From assembly GCA_001458075.1 (NCBI GenBank), contig LN899469.1:1834659-1898658 (forward strand): a stretch of 64,000 bases of DNA. The letters are read 5' to 3'. Positions 45,905 through 56,231 of this stretch are shown here, one piece after another. This DNA comes from Idiomarinaceae bacterium HL-53 (lineage in GTDB: Bacteria > Pseudomonadota > Gammaproteobacteria > Enterobacterales > Alteromonadaceae). How positions within the stretch are numbered: position 1 is the stretch's first letter; each line of letters starts with the position of its first letter. The notes under the pieces are model-generated. The model ran no database searches. It had not been told where the DNA came from and saw only the letters and a list, made by a program, of their open reading frames with translations. A program made the translations under genes and the position numbers.

Positions 45905-48679
45905 ATGAGTTTATCCTTGAGATCTGCGAATTCATTGAAATCTATTCTTCCAACCGGAATCTTAGTTCTAGCTGCATTATGCACTTTGCCGAGTTTTGCT
46001 CAAACAGAGGCCGTCATCGACAAACGACCACTTGCCGTGACAGATATTATGCAGTTCCGGGAAATTGAGCGACAAGTATGGAGCGATGATGGCCGTATTT
46101 ACGCTTACGATGCGGTGCCTGACCGCGGTGATCCAACCGGTTATGTAGTGCGTTTGAACGCAGAGGGCCAATCTGAACAGGTATTCGAAATATCACGCGC
46201 AACCCATCCAAGAGTGACAGAGTCTGGAGACTTTGTGGTGTTTACACAACATCCTTCGCTCTTAGCTACCGAGCGAGCCACGAGCGCAGAAGCAAAAAAG
46301 GCGCTTGTTAAGCATCAGGTGCTGGTGAATACCCGCACGGGCGAGCAACGTGTTTTTGAAAATGCCGAGCGTGCAGAATTTACTGGAGACGGTAAAACGC
46401 TTGTACTACTTCAACAAGAGCAAATCGAAGTAGACGGGGAGTCAGAAGAGCGGTCGTTATTGCGTATGGTTAATCTTGAAGCCAATACAGAGCGGACGCT
46501 CGCTAACATTGCTACGTTTAGCGTTGCAGATAATGGACCACGACTCGCGTTACTCACGGAGAGTGACAACGAGCCAGGCAAAGTATGGGTGCGTAATACC
46601 CAAAACCACAGTCAGCTTGAGTTGTTAGGGAACGTGGGGAATGCATCGGTTGCTTTTGCATTCAATGAAACAGGAACAAGCCTTGCATTCTTAGCGGCAG
46701 ACGAGGGCGCAGACAAAGAGGCTCCAGCGAGAAACTTGTGGTTGTGGAGCTTTGGTGAAACTACGCCTAAACAAATCCCTTTCATGCGTGAAGGTTATCA
46801 GTTGTCTCAGCATAGTGATGTGAAGTGGAGTCGTGAGGATACCGCTATTGTGGTTGGTGCGCGCACCCCAGAGATCACAGAAGAATCTTTACCAGCACCG
46901 GAAACAGACGCTGATTTATATTCGGTCGAGCGTATTCTTTCTGATCGACGCTTACAAGTATGGCACGGTGAAGATGAACGGATTATCACGCATCAGCGTG
47001 AGTCGCACTCGCAACGAACACGTGCAACTGCGGAGCACATGTATTGGCTTGGCGCGCAGGAGTGGGTTGCATTGAGCGACGATCCTGAATTGACGATATG
47101 GATTGATGAGGATTATCAGGCTGGGTTGCAGTTTGACGCTCGCCCATATTTACGTGAAATCACTTGGAACGGCTTCCATCACGACTTGTATCACTTGAAC
47201 TTGGCGACGGGGGAAAAACAGCTCATTGCGGAAAAATTGCCGAGTTGGCAACGCGGCTCAATGTCTCCCAATGGTCAATATGTCGCGTATTTACAAGACG
47301 AGAAACTATTTCTTTTCAATCGTGAGTCTGGACAAAGCATTGAACTTGCCAAAGACAGTGCTGTGTCGTGGGTAGATGAAGAAAATGACCTTCCTGCGGC
47401 CGCATACGGTTATGGGTTCGGTGGCTGGCTTGAAGATAGCTCCGCATTTTTTATCTATGATCGGTTCGATATTTGGCAAGTCGACACACGTGGTATTGCA
47501 GAGAATGTAACGGCGAGTGTCGGCAGAGACACGCAGCAACAATTACGTATTGAAGCGCCTAGCGAGGGCTTTTACGATGTAGCTGATACCTTATTAGTGA
47601 GAAGTTTTAGCGAGGTTGATAAGAGTAGTGGTTTCCATACGCTGAACGTTTCTATGCAAACACTGGAAACACTTGTTGCCGGGCCCAAAACCTATCGTTT
47701 AGTGAAACGCTTTCATGATGCAGATCGGCTGTTCTTCACAGCAGAGGATTTCCGGCAGTTTCCGAATGTGCAAGTAGCCGACTTGTCTTTCCAGAATGCG
47801 AATGTCATCACCGACGTGAATCCGCAACAAGAGAATTTTATTTGGGGAAATGCTGAACTTGTCGAGTGGGAGTCTACTCGCGGCGAACCACTGCAAGGTG
47901 TTCTTATTAAACCAGATAACTATGATGCGAGTCGCCGTTACCCTGTCATGGTGTATTACTATGAGAAGTTCTCTCAGCGTTTACATCAATTCAATCAGAT
48001 GAAAGTAAATCATCGCCCGAACTTCCCATTCTATTTGGGTCAGGACTATCTAGTTTTCCTTCCTGACATTCATTTCCGCTTAGGTGCGCCCGGGCCGAGT
48101 GCAACCGAATCTCTGGTGCCAGCTATGGAAATGTTGGTGGAACAGGGTATTGCAGACCCAGACGGTTTGGGGCTACATGGTCACAGTTGGTCTGGGTATC
48201 AAACAGCATTTGTTGTGACTGAAACTGATATCTTTGATGCAGCGGTTGCAGGAGCACCGGTATCGAACATGACCAGTGCATATAGTGGCATTCGCTGGGG
48301 TAGTGGCTTGGCTCGGCAATTCCAGTATGAACAGGGCCAAAGTCGTTTGGGCGTTAATATGTATGAAGAGCTTACGCCATATTTAGAGAATTCTCCTGTT
48401 TTCTACGCAGATCGCATTAACACGCCGATGCTGATTCAGTTTGGTGATGAAGACGAAGCGGTGCCATGGGAGCAAGGTATTGAATATTATCTTGCACTTC
48501 GTCGTCTAAATAAGCCGGTGGTAATGCTGCATTACGAAGGTGAACCACATCATTTGCGTCGATATGCAAATAAGGTGGATTACACGCTTAAAATGCTCGA
48601 GTTCTTCGATTATCATTTAAAGGGTAAAGGGAATCCTGAATGGTGGTTAGAAGGGCTTGAATATCAATCCTACAACTAG
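45905..48679 (+). CDS. exported S9-family prolyl oligopeptidase
   Basis: 924 residues. A signal peptide (about 20-38, ending SFAQ), a long beta-propeller region, then an alpha/beta hydrolase domain with nucleophile Ser in GLHGHSWSGYQT, Asp in FGDEDEAVPWEQG and His in HYEGEPHHL. It probably hydrolyses peptides in the periplasm or outside. SD AGAGG. Proteinaceous nutrition is typical of the suggested group of organisms. Its 3' end overlaps epmC by about 23 bases. Confidence 0.9.
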   Translation: MSLSLRSANSLKSILPTGILVLAALCTLPSFAQTEAVIDKRPLAVTDIMQFREIERQVWSDDGRIYAYDAVPDRGDPTGYVVRLNAEGQSEQVFEISRATHPRVTESGDFVVFTQHPSLLATERATSAEAKKALVKHQVLVNTRTGEQRVFENAERAEFTGDGKTLVLLQQEQIEVDGESEERSLLRMVNLEANTERTLANIATFSVADNGPRLALLTESDNEPGKVWVRNTQNHSQLELLGNVGNASVAFAFNETGTSLAFLAADEGADKEAPARNLWLWSFGETTPKQIPFMREGYQLSQHSDVKWSREDTAIVVGARTPEITEESLPAPETDADLYSVERILSDRRLQVWHGEDERIITHQRESHSQRTRATAEHMYWLGAQEWVALSDDPELTIWIDEDYQAGLQFDARPYLREITWNGFHHDLYHLNLATGEKQLIAEKLPSWQRGSMSPNGQYVAYLQDEKLFLFNRESGQSIELAKDSAVSWVDEENDLPAAAYGYGFGGWLEDSSAFFIYDRFDIWQVDTRGIAENVTASVGRDTQQQLRIEAPSEGFYDVADTLLVRSFSEVDKSSGFHTLNVSMQTLETLVAGPKTYRLVKRFHDADRLFFTAEDFRQFPNVQVADLSFQNANVITDVNPQQENFIWGNAELVEWESTRGEPLQGVLIKPDNYDASRRYPVMVYYYEKFSQRLHQFNQMKVNHRPNFPFYLGQDYLVFLPDIHFRLGAPGPSATESLVPAMEMLVEQGIADPDGLGLHGHSWSGYQTAFVVTETDIFDAAVAGAPVSNMTSAYSGIRWGSGLARQFQYEQGQSRLGVNMYEELTPYLENSPVFYADRINTPMLIQFGDEDEAVPWEQGIEYYLALRRLNKPVVMLHYEGEPHHLRRYANKVDYTLKMLEFFDYHLKGKGNPEWWLEGLEYQSYN

Positions 48680-49253
48680 TGCAATTGTGCGGTTATTTAA
48701 CCGCACTTTTTCTTTGCAAGAAAAGACTATTTTGGTGGCAGGCGGTCAGGAACCATTATATCTTCCTGCCGCAGGCGGACGTGCGTATCATCAAATTGTT
48801 TTTCGCGCCGACTACGCGCGTTCAGCATTGCATGAAGTGGCTCACTGGTGTGTCGCAGGCCGGGTAAGACGACAATTGCTAGACTACGGTTACTGGTACG
48901 CCCCCGACGGTCGAAATAGCGAGCAACAAACGCTTTTTGAGCAGGTTGAAGTGAAGCCTCAGGCGTATGAGTGGCTGCTAAGTTTGAGTGCAGGTTTAAG
49001 TTTCGAAGTAAGCTTAGATAACCTTGGTGCCCAACAGACGGTACAAAGTCGTTTATTAACTTTTACAGAGCATGTGGTGGCGTGCGCGGAGCGTCTTTTG
49101 GAAATGAGCTTACCAGATCGTCTGGGGCGATTCTGCACGGCCCTGCAAGCAGAGTTTAAGCAACCTGCTTTAACAACAGAGTACGTGAGAAGTTTAGGGC
49201 AACAATTAACGACGGCCGCTGCGGAGCGCGTCGAACTTTTAGAGGCATCATGA
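48657..49253 (+). CDS. epmC: elongation factor P hydroxylase
   Basis: 198 residues (E. coli YfcM ~182). It hydroxylates the beta-lysylated Lys of EF-P. The iron-binding HEVAHWC motif (about 60-66) lies in ALHEVAHWCVAGRVRRQLLDYGYWYAPDGR, conserved with EpmC, and FEQVEVKPQAYEWLL follows. The TTG start after AGAAGGG overlaps the peptidase gene; a GTG 27 bases later is an alternative. As in E. coli it lies near aroC. Confidence 0.92.
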   Translation: MNINPTTSAIVRLFNRTFSLQEKTILVAGGQEPLYLPAAGGRAYHQIVFRADYARSALHEVAHWCVAGRVRRQLLDYGYWYAPDGRNSEQQTLFEQVEVKPQAYEWLLSLSAGLSFEVSLDNLGAQQTVQSRLLTFTEHVVACAERLLEMSLPDRLGRFCTALQAEFKQPALTTEYVRSLGQQLTTAAAERVELLEAS

Positions 49254-50392
49254 ATCGGTTAACGGTTGGGTTTGTGATAAACCCGTATGCGGGTATTGGT
49301 GGCGCGGTTGCTTTGAAAGGGAGTGACGGCGCAGAGGTGCGCGCAGAGGCGATGCGCAGAGGGGCGGTACAAAAAGCACCACACCGCGCGCGCGAGGCAC
49401 TTGCCAGCCTATTTTCTCAAACACCCAATGCACGAACTCATGTTCGCTGGTTAACGGCACAAGGTGAGATGGGCGCATCGATACTACAAGACTTTGGTGT
49501 GACCCCAGAGATTCTGCATACGCCAGAGACTACTCAGACAGAGGCGATTGATACAAAGGCAGTGGTCTCAGCATTTCTAGCCGAGGACATTGACTTACTT
49601 ATCTTCGCAGGCGGAGATGGCACCGCAAGAGATGTTTTTTCTGTCTTAAATGAGCAAGAAATACCGGTCATTGGTATTCCAGCGGGCGTTAAAATTCACT
49701 CCGGCGTTTATGCGATTCACCCGCGCGCTGCTGGTAAAGTCGCGGGTATGGTTTTAGCGGGGGAGCTCACCACCGTGCGCTGGACTGACGTGATGGACAT
49801 CGATGAGCAAGCATTTAGACAAGGAACCGTGAGAGCAAAGCGTTACGGAGAGCTCTTAGTTCCGAGTGAACTAGAGTACATGCAAGCGGTGAAGGTGGGT
49901 GGCAAAGAAAGCGATGAACTCGTACTTACTGATATTGCCGACGATGTGATAGAAGCCATGGAAGATGCGGCGCTCTACATTATGGGTTCTGGTTCAACTG
50001 TAGCCGCAATTATGGAGCGGATGGGCTTAGAGAATACGCTTCTCGGTGTCGATGCGGTAGTAAATGGTGAGCTTATTGGGAAAGACTTAAGTGCTCAAGA
50101 GTTAAGTGATTTAGCGAGCCAATATCAGGAAGTACATTTGGTGGTCACTGTAATTGGCGGTCAGGGTCACATTCTCGGACGAGGTAATCAACAATTGAGT
50201 GCTGCACTTTTGAAGACGATTCCCAGAGAACACATTCATTTGGTAGCCACCAAACAAAAGTTGCAGGCATTGAAAGGCAAGCCTTTAATTGTTGACTCGG
50301 GTGACGCAGAGCTCGATGGCTTATGGGCTGGTTTGATATCAGTGGTGACGGGCTATCATGACCGCACTATGGTCACGATAGCCTCGTTCTAA
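49250..50392 (+). CDS. ATP-NAD/AcoX-family kinase
   Basis: 380 residues. FVINPYAGIGGAVALKGSDG at the start and the diacylglycerol/NAD-kinase motif FAGGDGTARDV (about 117-127) mark the ATP-NAD kinase AcoX-like family. Function is likely phosphorylation of NAD or a related nucleotide, but the substrate is not experimentally fixed for this subfamily. The ATG overlaps the epmC stop by 4 bases. It converges on the ferredoxin gene. Confidence 0.85.
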   Translation: MNRLTVGFVINPYAGIGGAVALKGSDGAEVRAEAMRRGAVQKAPHRAREALASLFSQTPNARTHVRWLTAQGEMGASILQDFGVTPEILHTPETTQTEAIDTKAVVSAFLAEDIDLLIFAGGDGTARDVFSVLNEQEIPVIGIPAGVKIHSGVYAIHPRAAGKVAGMVLAGELTTVRWTDVMDIDEQAFRQGTVRAKRYGELLVPSELEYMQAVKVGGKESDELVLTDIADDVIEAMEDAALYIMGSGSTVAAIMERMGLENTLLGVDAVVNGELIGKDLSAQELSDLASQYQEVHLVVTVIGGQGHILGRGNQQLSAALLKTIPREHIHLVATKQKLQALKGKPLIVDSGDAELDGLWAGLISVVTGYHDRTMVTIASF

Positions 50393-50396
50393 CAGC

Positions 50397-50717
50397 CTAA
50401 AACTGAGTCACTGGCATTCTCACAATAATACCGTCTAGCGCTTCAGTCATCTCAATCTGACAACTCAAGCGACTGTTCTCCTGAGGATCTCTTGCAACAT
50501 CTATCATGCTTTCTTCAATATCATCTGCTGCAGGTAACTTGTTGACCCAAGCCGGGTCGACATACACATGGCAAGTGGCACATGAGCACACGCCACCACA
50601 TTCGCCCACGATGCCATCGATCATATGATCCGTTGCCGCTTCCATAAGGCTTTGTCCTACAGGAACGTCTACTTCGTATTCACCGCCTTGGTGATCAATA
50701 AATACTGCTTTTGGCAC
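50397..50717 (-). CDS. 2Fe-2S ferredoxin (adrenodoxin type)
   Basis: 106 residues. Cluster ligands in CGGVCSCATCHVYV (Cx5Cx2C pattern) with the fourth Cys in RLSCQIEMTEALDG. The sequence DHMIDGIVGECGGVCSCATCH and C-terminal VRMP are typical of vertebrate-adrenodoxin-like bacterial ferredoxins, often serving P450 or Isc functions. No P450 or isc gene is adjacent, so its partner is unknown. Confidence 0.9.
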   Translation of the reverse strand: MPKAVFIDHQGGEYEVDVPVGQSLMEAATDHMIDGIVGECGGVCSCATCHVYVDPAWVNKLPAADDIEESMIDVARDPQENSRLSCQIEMTEALDGIIVRMPVTQF

Positions 50718-50834
50718 ACAGTGCTCCTTAGTTGTCGCTTTTTAACCGAGAGAAGGTAATGTGTCTTAGGTACGTTAGTGCTAAGATATTTGGATGATAT
50801 CACGAGCCGTCTCGGCAATAAAAATGAGGTTTAC

Positions 50835-51320
50835 ATGAGTCAGCACGATCACAAGGAGTATTTTGTTTCATGGGAAGAGTTACATCGCGCAACACGAGAA
50901 TTAGCGCGCCGTCAACTTCCTGCAGAGCAGTGGCAAGGTGTGATTGCCGTGACTCGGGGTGGCTTAGTACCGGCTGCTATTATTGCACGTGAATTGAATC
51001 TACGGGTGGTCGACTCGGTAAGTGTACGTTCATACGCTCATCAAACTCAAGAAGCAGAGCCGGAATTACTCAAGGCGGTGAACTCGACACCAGACGGTGC
51101 GGGTTTCTTGGTCGTTGATGATCTTGTCGATACCGGGAATACGCTGCGTTTTTTGCGCCAGAAACTCCCTAAAGCCAAATTTATTACCGTTTACGCGAAA
51201 CCGGAAGGGTTGCCTCTTGTGGACGATTATGAGGCAGATATAGAGCAGTCTACTTGGATTCATTTCCCGTGGGATATGCGACTTCATTACATTGATCCGC
51301 TGGCGGGGCATGAGAGTTAA
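50835..51320 (+). CDS. gpt: xanthine phosphoribosyltransferase
   Basis: 161 residues (E. coli Gpt 152). Purine salvage of xanthine and guanine with PRPP. The PRPP-binding VVDDLVDTGNT (about 93-103), VTRGGLVPAAIIAREL and PWDM near the C-terminus match Gpt. The ATG at MSQHDHKE with SD TGAGGT was chosen over an in-frame start 57 bases upstream. Confidence 0.9.
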   Translation: MSQHDHKEYFVSWEELHRATRELARRQLPAEQWQGVIAVTRGGLVPAAIIARELNLRVVDSVSVRSYAHQTQEAEPELLKAVNSTPDGAGFLVVDDLVDTGNTLRFLRQKLPKAKFITVYAKPEGLPLVDDYEADIEQSTWIHFPWDMRLHYIDPLAGHES

Positions 51321-51321
51321 G

Positions 51322-51349
51322 AAAAGGCGGTTCTCGTATAGGAACCGCC
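51322..51349. terminator. bidirectional-looking terminator between gpt and proS
   Basis: GGCGGTTC (51326-51333) and GAACCGCC (51342-51349) form an 8-bp stem. Read on the minus strand it is followed by UUUUCUU, so it works best for proS; read on the plus strand no U-tract follows, so function for gpt is weaker. Confidence 0.75.
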
Positions 51350-51357
51350 GCCTAGTA

Positions 51358-53076
51358 TTAATATTTTGTTTTGAGGAAACTGACAACGTCAGCTAAAGCT
51401 ACTTTTTCCTTTTCGCTTTCGGCGCGATGCTTATATTCGACCGCATCTTCATCTAGGTTTCTCTCACCAACTACGAATGTATGTGTAATGCCAATGAGTT
51501 CCATATCAGCAAACATAACGCCAGGGCGCTCTTTACGGTCGTCAAATAGGACGTCGAAACCAGCTGCGATGAGCGCTTCGTATAATCTCTCCGCAGCGGC
51601 TTGTACTCGCGCCGATTTGTGCATGTTCATGGGTAAGATACAAACATCGAATGGCGACATATTAGCGGGCCAAACAATACCGTGATGGTCATAGTTTTGC
51701 TCTATTGCTGCAGCAACAATTCGAGAAACACCAATCCCATAGCAACCCATAATCAGGTGTTGGTGCTTCCCTTCCTCATTCAATACGCCCACGTTCATGG
51801 CTTCGCTATACTTGGTACCCAGCTGAAAAATATGACCGACTTCAATACCACGAGCAATTTCTAATGTTCCTTGACCGCATGGGCTTAAATCGCCTTCAAC
51901 GACGTTACGAAGGTCCGCTACCTCTTTGAGTGCAACGTCACGGTTCCAGTTAATATTAAAGTAATGGAAGCCATCTTCGTTTGCGCCGGCTGCGAAATCT
52001 GCGATCACGGCCGCGCTGCGATCTACAACCGTCTTAATCGGCAGGTTCACGGGGCCGAGTGAACCTGGCCCTGCACCTACGGCTGCACGAATCTCTGCTT
52101 CGCTTGCGAAAACTAGAGGCGAGGCAACACCTGCAACTTTACTTGCCTTAATCTCGTTAAGTTCATGATCTCCTCGAATAATAAGAGCCACGAGCGTTGA
52201 TTTGTTATCTTCTGTTGGCGTGCCGTGTACAATGAGTGTCTTCACGGTACGCTGAATGTCTATTTCGAAGCCCTCGACCAGCGCCTGAATTGTTTTTGCG
52301 TTTGGTGTAGCGACTCTCTCCATATCAGCACTTGGCATCGGTGCTTCTGTCTGCTCAGCAATCGCTTCGGCAAGCTCAACGTTTGCGGCATAATCTGAGG
52401 CATTAGAAAATGCGATGGCATCTTCGCCTGATTGTGCCAATACATGGAATTCATGCGACATGTTGCCGCCAATAGAGCCCGTATCGGCAATCACAGGGCG
52501 GAAATCTAATCCAAGCCGCGTGAAAATGCGACTGTAAGCAGTGAACATCTTCTGGTAGGTTGCTTCTAATGAGTCCTGCGTTGTGTGGAATGAGTAGGCA
52601 TCTTTCATAATGAATTCACGCGACCTCATGACACCAAAACGCGGGCGAATTTCGTCTCGAAACTTGGTTTGAATTTGAAACAAATTCATAGGAAGTTGCT
52701 TGTAACTATTGATCTCTTTTCTGACCAGTTCGCTGATCACTTCCTCATGAGTTGGCCCAAGTACAAACTCGCGCTGATGGCGATCTTGCAAACGCAATAG
52801 CTCCGGACCATACGCTTCCCAACGCTCTGATTCTTGCCATAAATCAGCAGGTTGAACCATGGGCATCAGCACTTCAATAGCGCCCGCTTGCTCCATTTCT
52901 TCGCGAACGACGCGCTCAACTTTGCGTAACACTCGCAAACCCGTCGGTGTCCATGTGTATAACCCTGAAGCAACTTTTCGTACCATTCCAGCGCGTAGCA
53001 TAAGCTGATGGCTAATGATCTCTGCATCGGCAGGTGTTTCCTTGAGGGTTCCTAACAAGTACTGACTAGTTCGCAT
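51358..53076 (-). CDS. proS: prolyl-tRNA synthetase
   Basis: 572 residues, exactly the E. coli length. Class II synthetase of the bacterial type, with the central editing (INS) domain between motifs 2 and 3 (about 220-400). Motif 2 region [23 protein letters not shown] and motif 3 [17 protein letters not shown] are present. It lies downstream of trmO (87-base gap), the order also seen in E. coli, and ends in a terminator. Confidence 0.97.
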   Translation of the reverse strand: MRTSQYLLGTLKETPADAEIISHQLMLRAGMVRKVASGLYTWTPTGLRVLRKVERVVREEMEQAGAIEVLMPMVQPADLWQESERWEAYGPELLRLQDRHQREFVLGPTHEEVISELVRKEINSYKQLPMNLFQIQTKFRDEIRPRFGVMRSREFIMKDAYSFHTTQDSLEATYQKMFTAYSRIFTRLGLDFRPVIADTGSIGGNMSHEFHVLAQSGEDAIAFSNASDYAANVELAEAIAEQTEAPMPSADMERVATPNAKTIQALVEGFEIDIQRTVKTLIVHGTPTEDNKSTLVALIIRGDHELNEIKASKVAGVASPLVFASEAEIRAAVGAGPGSLGPVNLPIKTVVDRSAAVIADFAAGANEDGFHYFNINWNRDVALKEVADLRNVVEGDLSPCGQGTLEIARGIEVGHIFQLGTKYSEAMNVGVLNEEGKHQHLIMGCYGIGVSRIVAAAIEQNYDHHGIVWPANMSPFDVCILPMNMHKSARVQAAAERLYEALIAAGFDVLFDDRKERPGVMFADMELIGITHTFVVGERNLDEDAVEYKHRAESEKEKVALADVVSFLKTKY

Positions 53077-53163
53077 GAGTTGAATCTCGTTATAAGTTTT
53101 CTAATTTGAATTGAAGATGCGTAAGCGGCTATTTTAACAGCCATCTGCTGTTGCAGAAAGTAT

Positions 53164-53877
53164 TTACTCCGTAGCACCGGCATGTATTTCAGTGACGCGA
53201 TGCACACCGTCTAAAACACACCATTTAATGTTAAAGTGATATAAATGCATGCCGTAGGTTTGCATCTCTGTAGCACTCGTTTTATAAGCAGGGCGAGGAT
53301 CTTGTTGAAGCACTTCAATAATCAGTTGCTTTAAGTGCGGGTAGTCGCGTTTGTGAACTTCCAGTGTTGAGAGCGCGTGGTCGGTGAACTCAATCTGTAA
53401 ATGCAGGGAAGGGCGCGTATCCGCAAACCCTCCAGATGCGTTCGGTAACGCATCCGCATAGGCAAGATACGGCTTAATATCAACGATGGGCGTGCCATCG
53501 AGTAAATCTAAACCGCTAACCCAGAGTTCTGTTTGCCCCTTTACAACTCTAACTTCTTCAAGCTTCACTACGGAAAGCCCTAGGGCATTTGGACGAAATG
53601 TGGATCGTGTCGCAAAAACCCCTTTTTTCAGGTTGCCTCCGAGCCGAGGAGGGCGAACAAGCGGCTTCCAGCCTTGAGCCTGTGTTTCGTGAAAGATAAA
53701 ATTGACCCAAAGGTAATCAAATTCCTCGATACCTCGAAAACACTCCGGATTAGCATAGGGCGAATAGAATTCAAGCTTACCGAACGCAGAGCTCACTAAC
53801 CCCGGTTGTCGCGGAATCGCAAATTTCTGACGATAGGGCGAGTGAACTCGCCCTATCGCTTCTACAACATGGCGCAT
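53164..53877 (-). CDS. trmO: tRNA-Thr (m6t6A37) methyltransferase
   Basis: 237 residues (E. coli YaeB/TrmO 235). N6-methylates t6A37 in tRNA-Thr using SAM. Family start EAIGRVHSPYRQKFAIPRQPGLV, then FHETQAQGWKPLVRPPRLGGN and VFATRSTFRPNALGLSVV. It starts 2 bases after the H-NS-like gene ends and precedes proS. Confidence 0.95.
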   Translation of the reverse strand: MRHVVEAIGRVHSPYRQKFAIPRQPGLVSSAFGKLEFYSPYANPECFRGIEEFDYLWVNFIFHETQAQGWKPLVRPPRLGGNLKKGVFATRSTFRPNALGLSVVKLEEVRVVKGQTELWVSGLDLLDGTPIVDIKPYLAYADALPNASGGFADTRPSLHLQIEFTDHALSTLEVHKRDYPHLKQLIIEVLQQDPRPAYKTSATEMQTYGMHLYHFNIKWCVLDGVHRVTEIHAGATE

Positions 53878-53879
53878 CG

Positions 53880-54287
53880 TTATGCCTTAATGAGGAAGTC
53901 CTCTTTACTTCCACCTGCATTAATTGCCTGTTGAATTACACGCGGCGCACGACCTTGACCTGTCCAAGTTTTACGTTCTCCGTTCTCATCCGTGTACGCA
54001 TATTTTGCAGGCAATGGCGCTCGTTTCTTACCAGGCTTCACTTGTGCAACTTCACCATCAATTAAATCGTTTGCGGTGAGCCCTAATTCTGCTAGTTCCT
54101 TTTTCATTTTTTCAATTGCAGATTGCTTTGCCGCTAATTCAGCCTTAGCTTCAGCTTCTTCTTCTTCACGCTTCGCAATCACATGTTGTAACTTCTCTGC
54201 GACATCGTTCAACTCAGCTACGCTAAGTTGCTTTGTTGCTGCATTTAATCTACGAGCGTGGGTAAGAATACTGACGAATTCTTGCAT
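53880..54287 (-). CDS. hns: H-NS-family nucleoid protein
   Basis: 135 residues. An N-terminal coiled-coil oligomerisation region (about 1-65, Glu/Ala/Lys-rich) and a C-terminal H-NS DNA-binding domain with the family core TWTGQGRAPRVIQQAI (about 108-123). It binds AT-rich DNA and silences transcription. SD AGGTG. It directly abuts trmO (2-base gap). The AT-rich DNA upstream could be its own binding site. Whether it is the main H-NS or a paralogue cannot be told here. Confidence 0.92.
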   Translation of the reverse strand: MQEFVSILTHARRLNAATKQLSVAELNDVAEKLQHVIAKREEEEAEAKAELAAKQSAIEKMKKELAELGLTANDLIDGEVAQVKPGKKRAPLPAKYAYTDENGERKTWTGQGRAPRVIQQAINAGGSKEDFLIKA

Positions 54288-54528
54288 AATTTCACCTATT
54301 GATTGAAAGGTTCATTTCGAATTAATGATAACTTAAATGACTTCGAACATTAGATTGCTCGTAAAACGATAGTCTGGTTAATTAAATTTAAAAATAAAGA
54401 TATAAATTATTAAAACGAGGCTTACTTTAACCGAGATTAATTAACTGAAACAACTGAATTAAATTCATAATCTAAGAATTAAGTAATCGCTTACAAATTA
54501 TTAACTAAAATGTATGACGTTGAGAGAA
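54288..54528. other. AT-rich intergenic region upstream of hns
   Basis: No coding potential. The region is strongly AT-rich with repeated ATTAA/TTAAT tracts (especially 54375-54510). It carries the hns promoter (a candidate TATCAT -10 on the minus strand near 54330; no good -35). Such DNA is a typical H-NS target, so autoregulation is plausible. Confidence 0.5.
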
Positions 54529-54560
54529 TAAAAAAGCCGGCTCAATATACATGCCGGCTT
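54529..54560 (-). terminator. rho-independent terminator of ETF-QO gene
   Basis: On the minus strand AAGCCGGC (from 54560) and GCCGGCUU (to 54534) pair around an 11-base loop, followed by UUUUUAUU. It starts 5 bases after the ETF-QO stop codon. Confidence 0.88.
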
Positions 54561-54565
54561 CTCTT

Positions 54566-56215
54566 CTACATATTTGGGTAATTTGGACCACCGGTCCCTT
54601 CAGGTGTTACCCAAGTAATATTCTGACTCGGATCTTTAATGTCGCAGGTTTTACAATGAATGCAGTTTTGTGCATTTATTTGAAACCTGTGTTGACCATC
54701 CTCCGTTGCCACCACTTCGTATACACCAGCGGGACAATATCTTTGCGCAGGCTCGTTGAACTCTGGCAAATTCACAGTGATAGGAATGGAGGCATTTTTC
54801 AATTGAAGGTGACAAGGCTGATCTTCTTCATGATTGGTATTAGACAGATACACCGATGAATTTCTATCAAAACTTAATTGCCCGTCTGGTTTTGGATAAT
54901 TAATTTGTTGAGCAGATGCCGCCTTTTCCATCTCTGCATAATCAGGTCGATTATCTTTTAGTGTAAATGGGAGTTTTCCGCCAAACCAATTCTGATCTAA
55001 CGTATTATAAGCGCCGCCTAACCAAGTGCCGAATTTATGAATTGCGGGACCAAAGTTACGTGAGCTATATAATTCTTGGTAAAGCCAGCTATTTTTAAAC
55101 TCTGCTTCATACTCAATTAAATCTGTGTGCGATTGATCAGCGGTTAACGCTTTAAAAATGACATCGGCAGCCAGAAGTCCGCTTTTCATTGCGGTATGGT
55201 TCCCTTTAATTTTTGCAAAGTTTAAAGTTCCTGCATCGCAGCCAACGAGAATGCCGCCAGGGAAAGTCATTTTGGGTAACGAGTGATAGCCGCCTTTGGC
55301 GATAGCTCGAGCGCCATAGCTGACTCGTTTCCCGCCTTTCAGGGTTTTCGCGATTTCAGGATGATGCTTGTAACGTTGAAATTCTGCGAATGGGTTCAAG
55401 TGCGGGTTGGTATAGTTTAGATCGACGATAAGGCCTACAAATACCTGATTATTCTCAGCGTGGTAGAGGTATCCGCCACCGGTTCCATGATCAGCAAGTG
55501 GCCAACCGGTGCTGTGCACAACAAGACCTTCTTCATGTTGTTCAGCAGGAACATCCCAGATTTCTTTGAAGCCAATTGCGTAATGCTGAGGAGATTTTCC
55601 TTCATCAAGCTGATATTGATTGATTAAAGATTTTCCAAGGTGGCCGCGACATCCTTCGGCAAACACGGTGTAACGTGCTTTTAACTCCATACCGGGCATG
55701 TAGCTATCCTTTTCGCTACCATCGGCACTAACCCCCATATCGCCGGTAACCACACCCAGAACTTCGCCATTATCGCCAAAAAGTACTTCTGCAGCTGCAA
55801 ACCCCGGGAATATCTCGACCCCAAGTGCTTCAGCTTGTTCAGCCAGCCAGCGACACATATTTCCCATACTGGTTATGTAGTTGCCACTGTTTTGGAAGGT
55901 CTTTGGCACCATGAAATTGGGTAACTTCATGGCTGTGATTTCACTTTTAAACATGAAGATGTCGTCGCGTGTGACTGCAGTGGTAAGTGGTGCACCACGC
56001 TCTTTCCAGTCGGGAAATAATTCACTCAGAGCACGTGTTTCAAACACGGCACCAGAGAGAATGTGAGCACCGACTTCTGAGCCTTTCTCGATGACACAAA
56101 TGGAGATGTCTTGGCTTTGCTCTTGGGCGCGCTGAGCCAAGCGACATGCCGTGCTCAGACCTGAGGGACCGGCGCCCACAACAAGCACATCAAACTCCAT
56201 ACTTTCACGTTCCAT
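54566..56215 (-). CDS. electron transfer flavoprotein-ubiquinone oxidoreductase
   Basis: 549 residues. It passes electrons from ETF to ubiquinone at the inner membrane. The N-terminal MERESMEFDVLVVGAGPSG holds the FAD GxGxxG (about 14-19), and the C-terminal 4Fe-4S ligands lie in CPAGVYEV and CIHCKTCDI. It serves the FadE-type and branched-chain acyl-CoA dehydrogenases expected in this genome. The ETF subunits themselves are not in the window. Confidence 0.95.
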   Translation of the reverse strand: MERESMEFDVLVVGAGPSGLSTACRLAQRAQEQSQDISICVIEKGSEVGAHILSGAVFETRALSELFPDWKERGAPLTTAVTRDDIFMFKSEITAMKLPNFMVPKTFQNSGNYITSMGNMCRWLAEQAEALGVEIFPGFAAAEVLFGDNGEVLGVVTGDMGVSADGSEKDSYMPGMELKARYTVFAEGCRGHLGKSLINQYQLDEGKSPQHYAIGFKEIWDVPAEQHEEGLVVHSTGWPLADHGTGGGYLYHAENNQVFVGLIVDLNYTNPHLNPFAEFQRYKHHPEIAKTLKGGKRVSYGARAIAKGGYHSLPKMTFPGGILVGCDAGTLNFAKIKGNHTAMKSGLLAADVIFKALTADQSHTDLIEYEAEFKNSWLYQELYSSRNFGPAIHKFGTWLGGAYNTLDQNWFGGKLPFTLKDNRPDYAEMEKAASAQQINYPKPDGQLSFDRNSSVYLSNTNHEEDQPCHLQLKNASIPITVNLPEFNEPAQRYCPAGVYEVVATEDGQHRFQINAQNCIHCKTCDIKDPSQNITWVTPEGTGGPNYPNM

Positions 56216-56231
56216 AACTTCTCCTACGGGA

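Noticed and set aside
51326-51349. Strong terminator for gpt on the plus strand
   Set aside because: No U-tract follows the stem in that direction; the element fits proS better.
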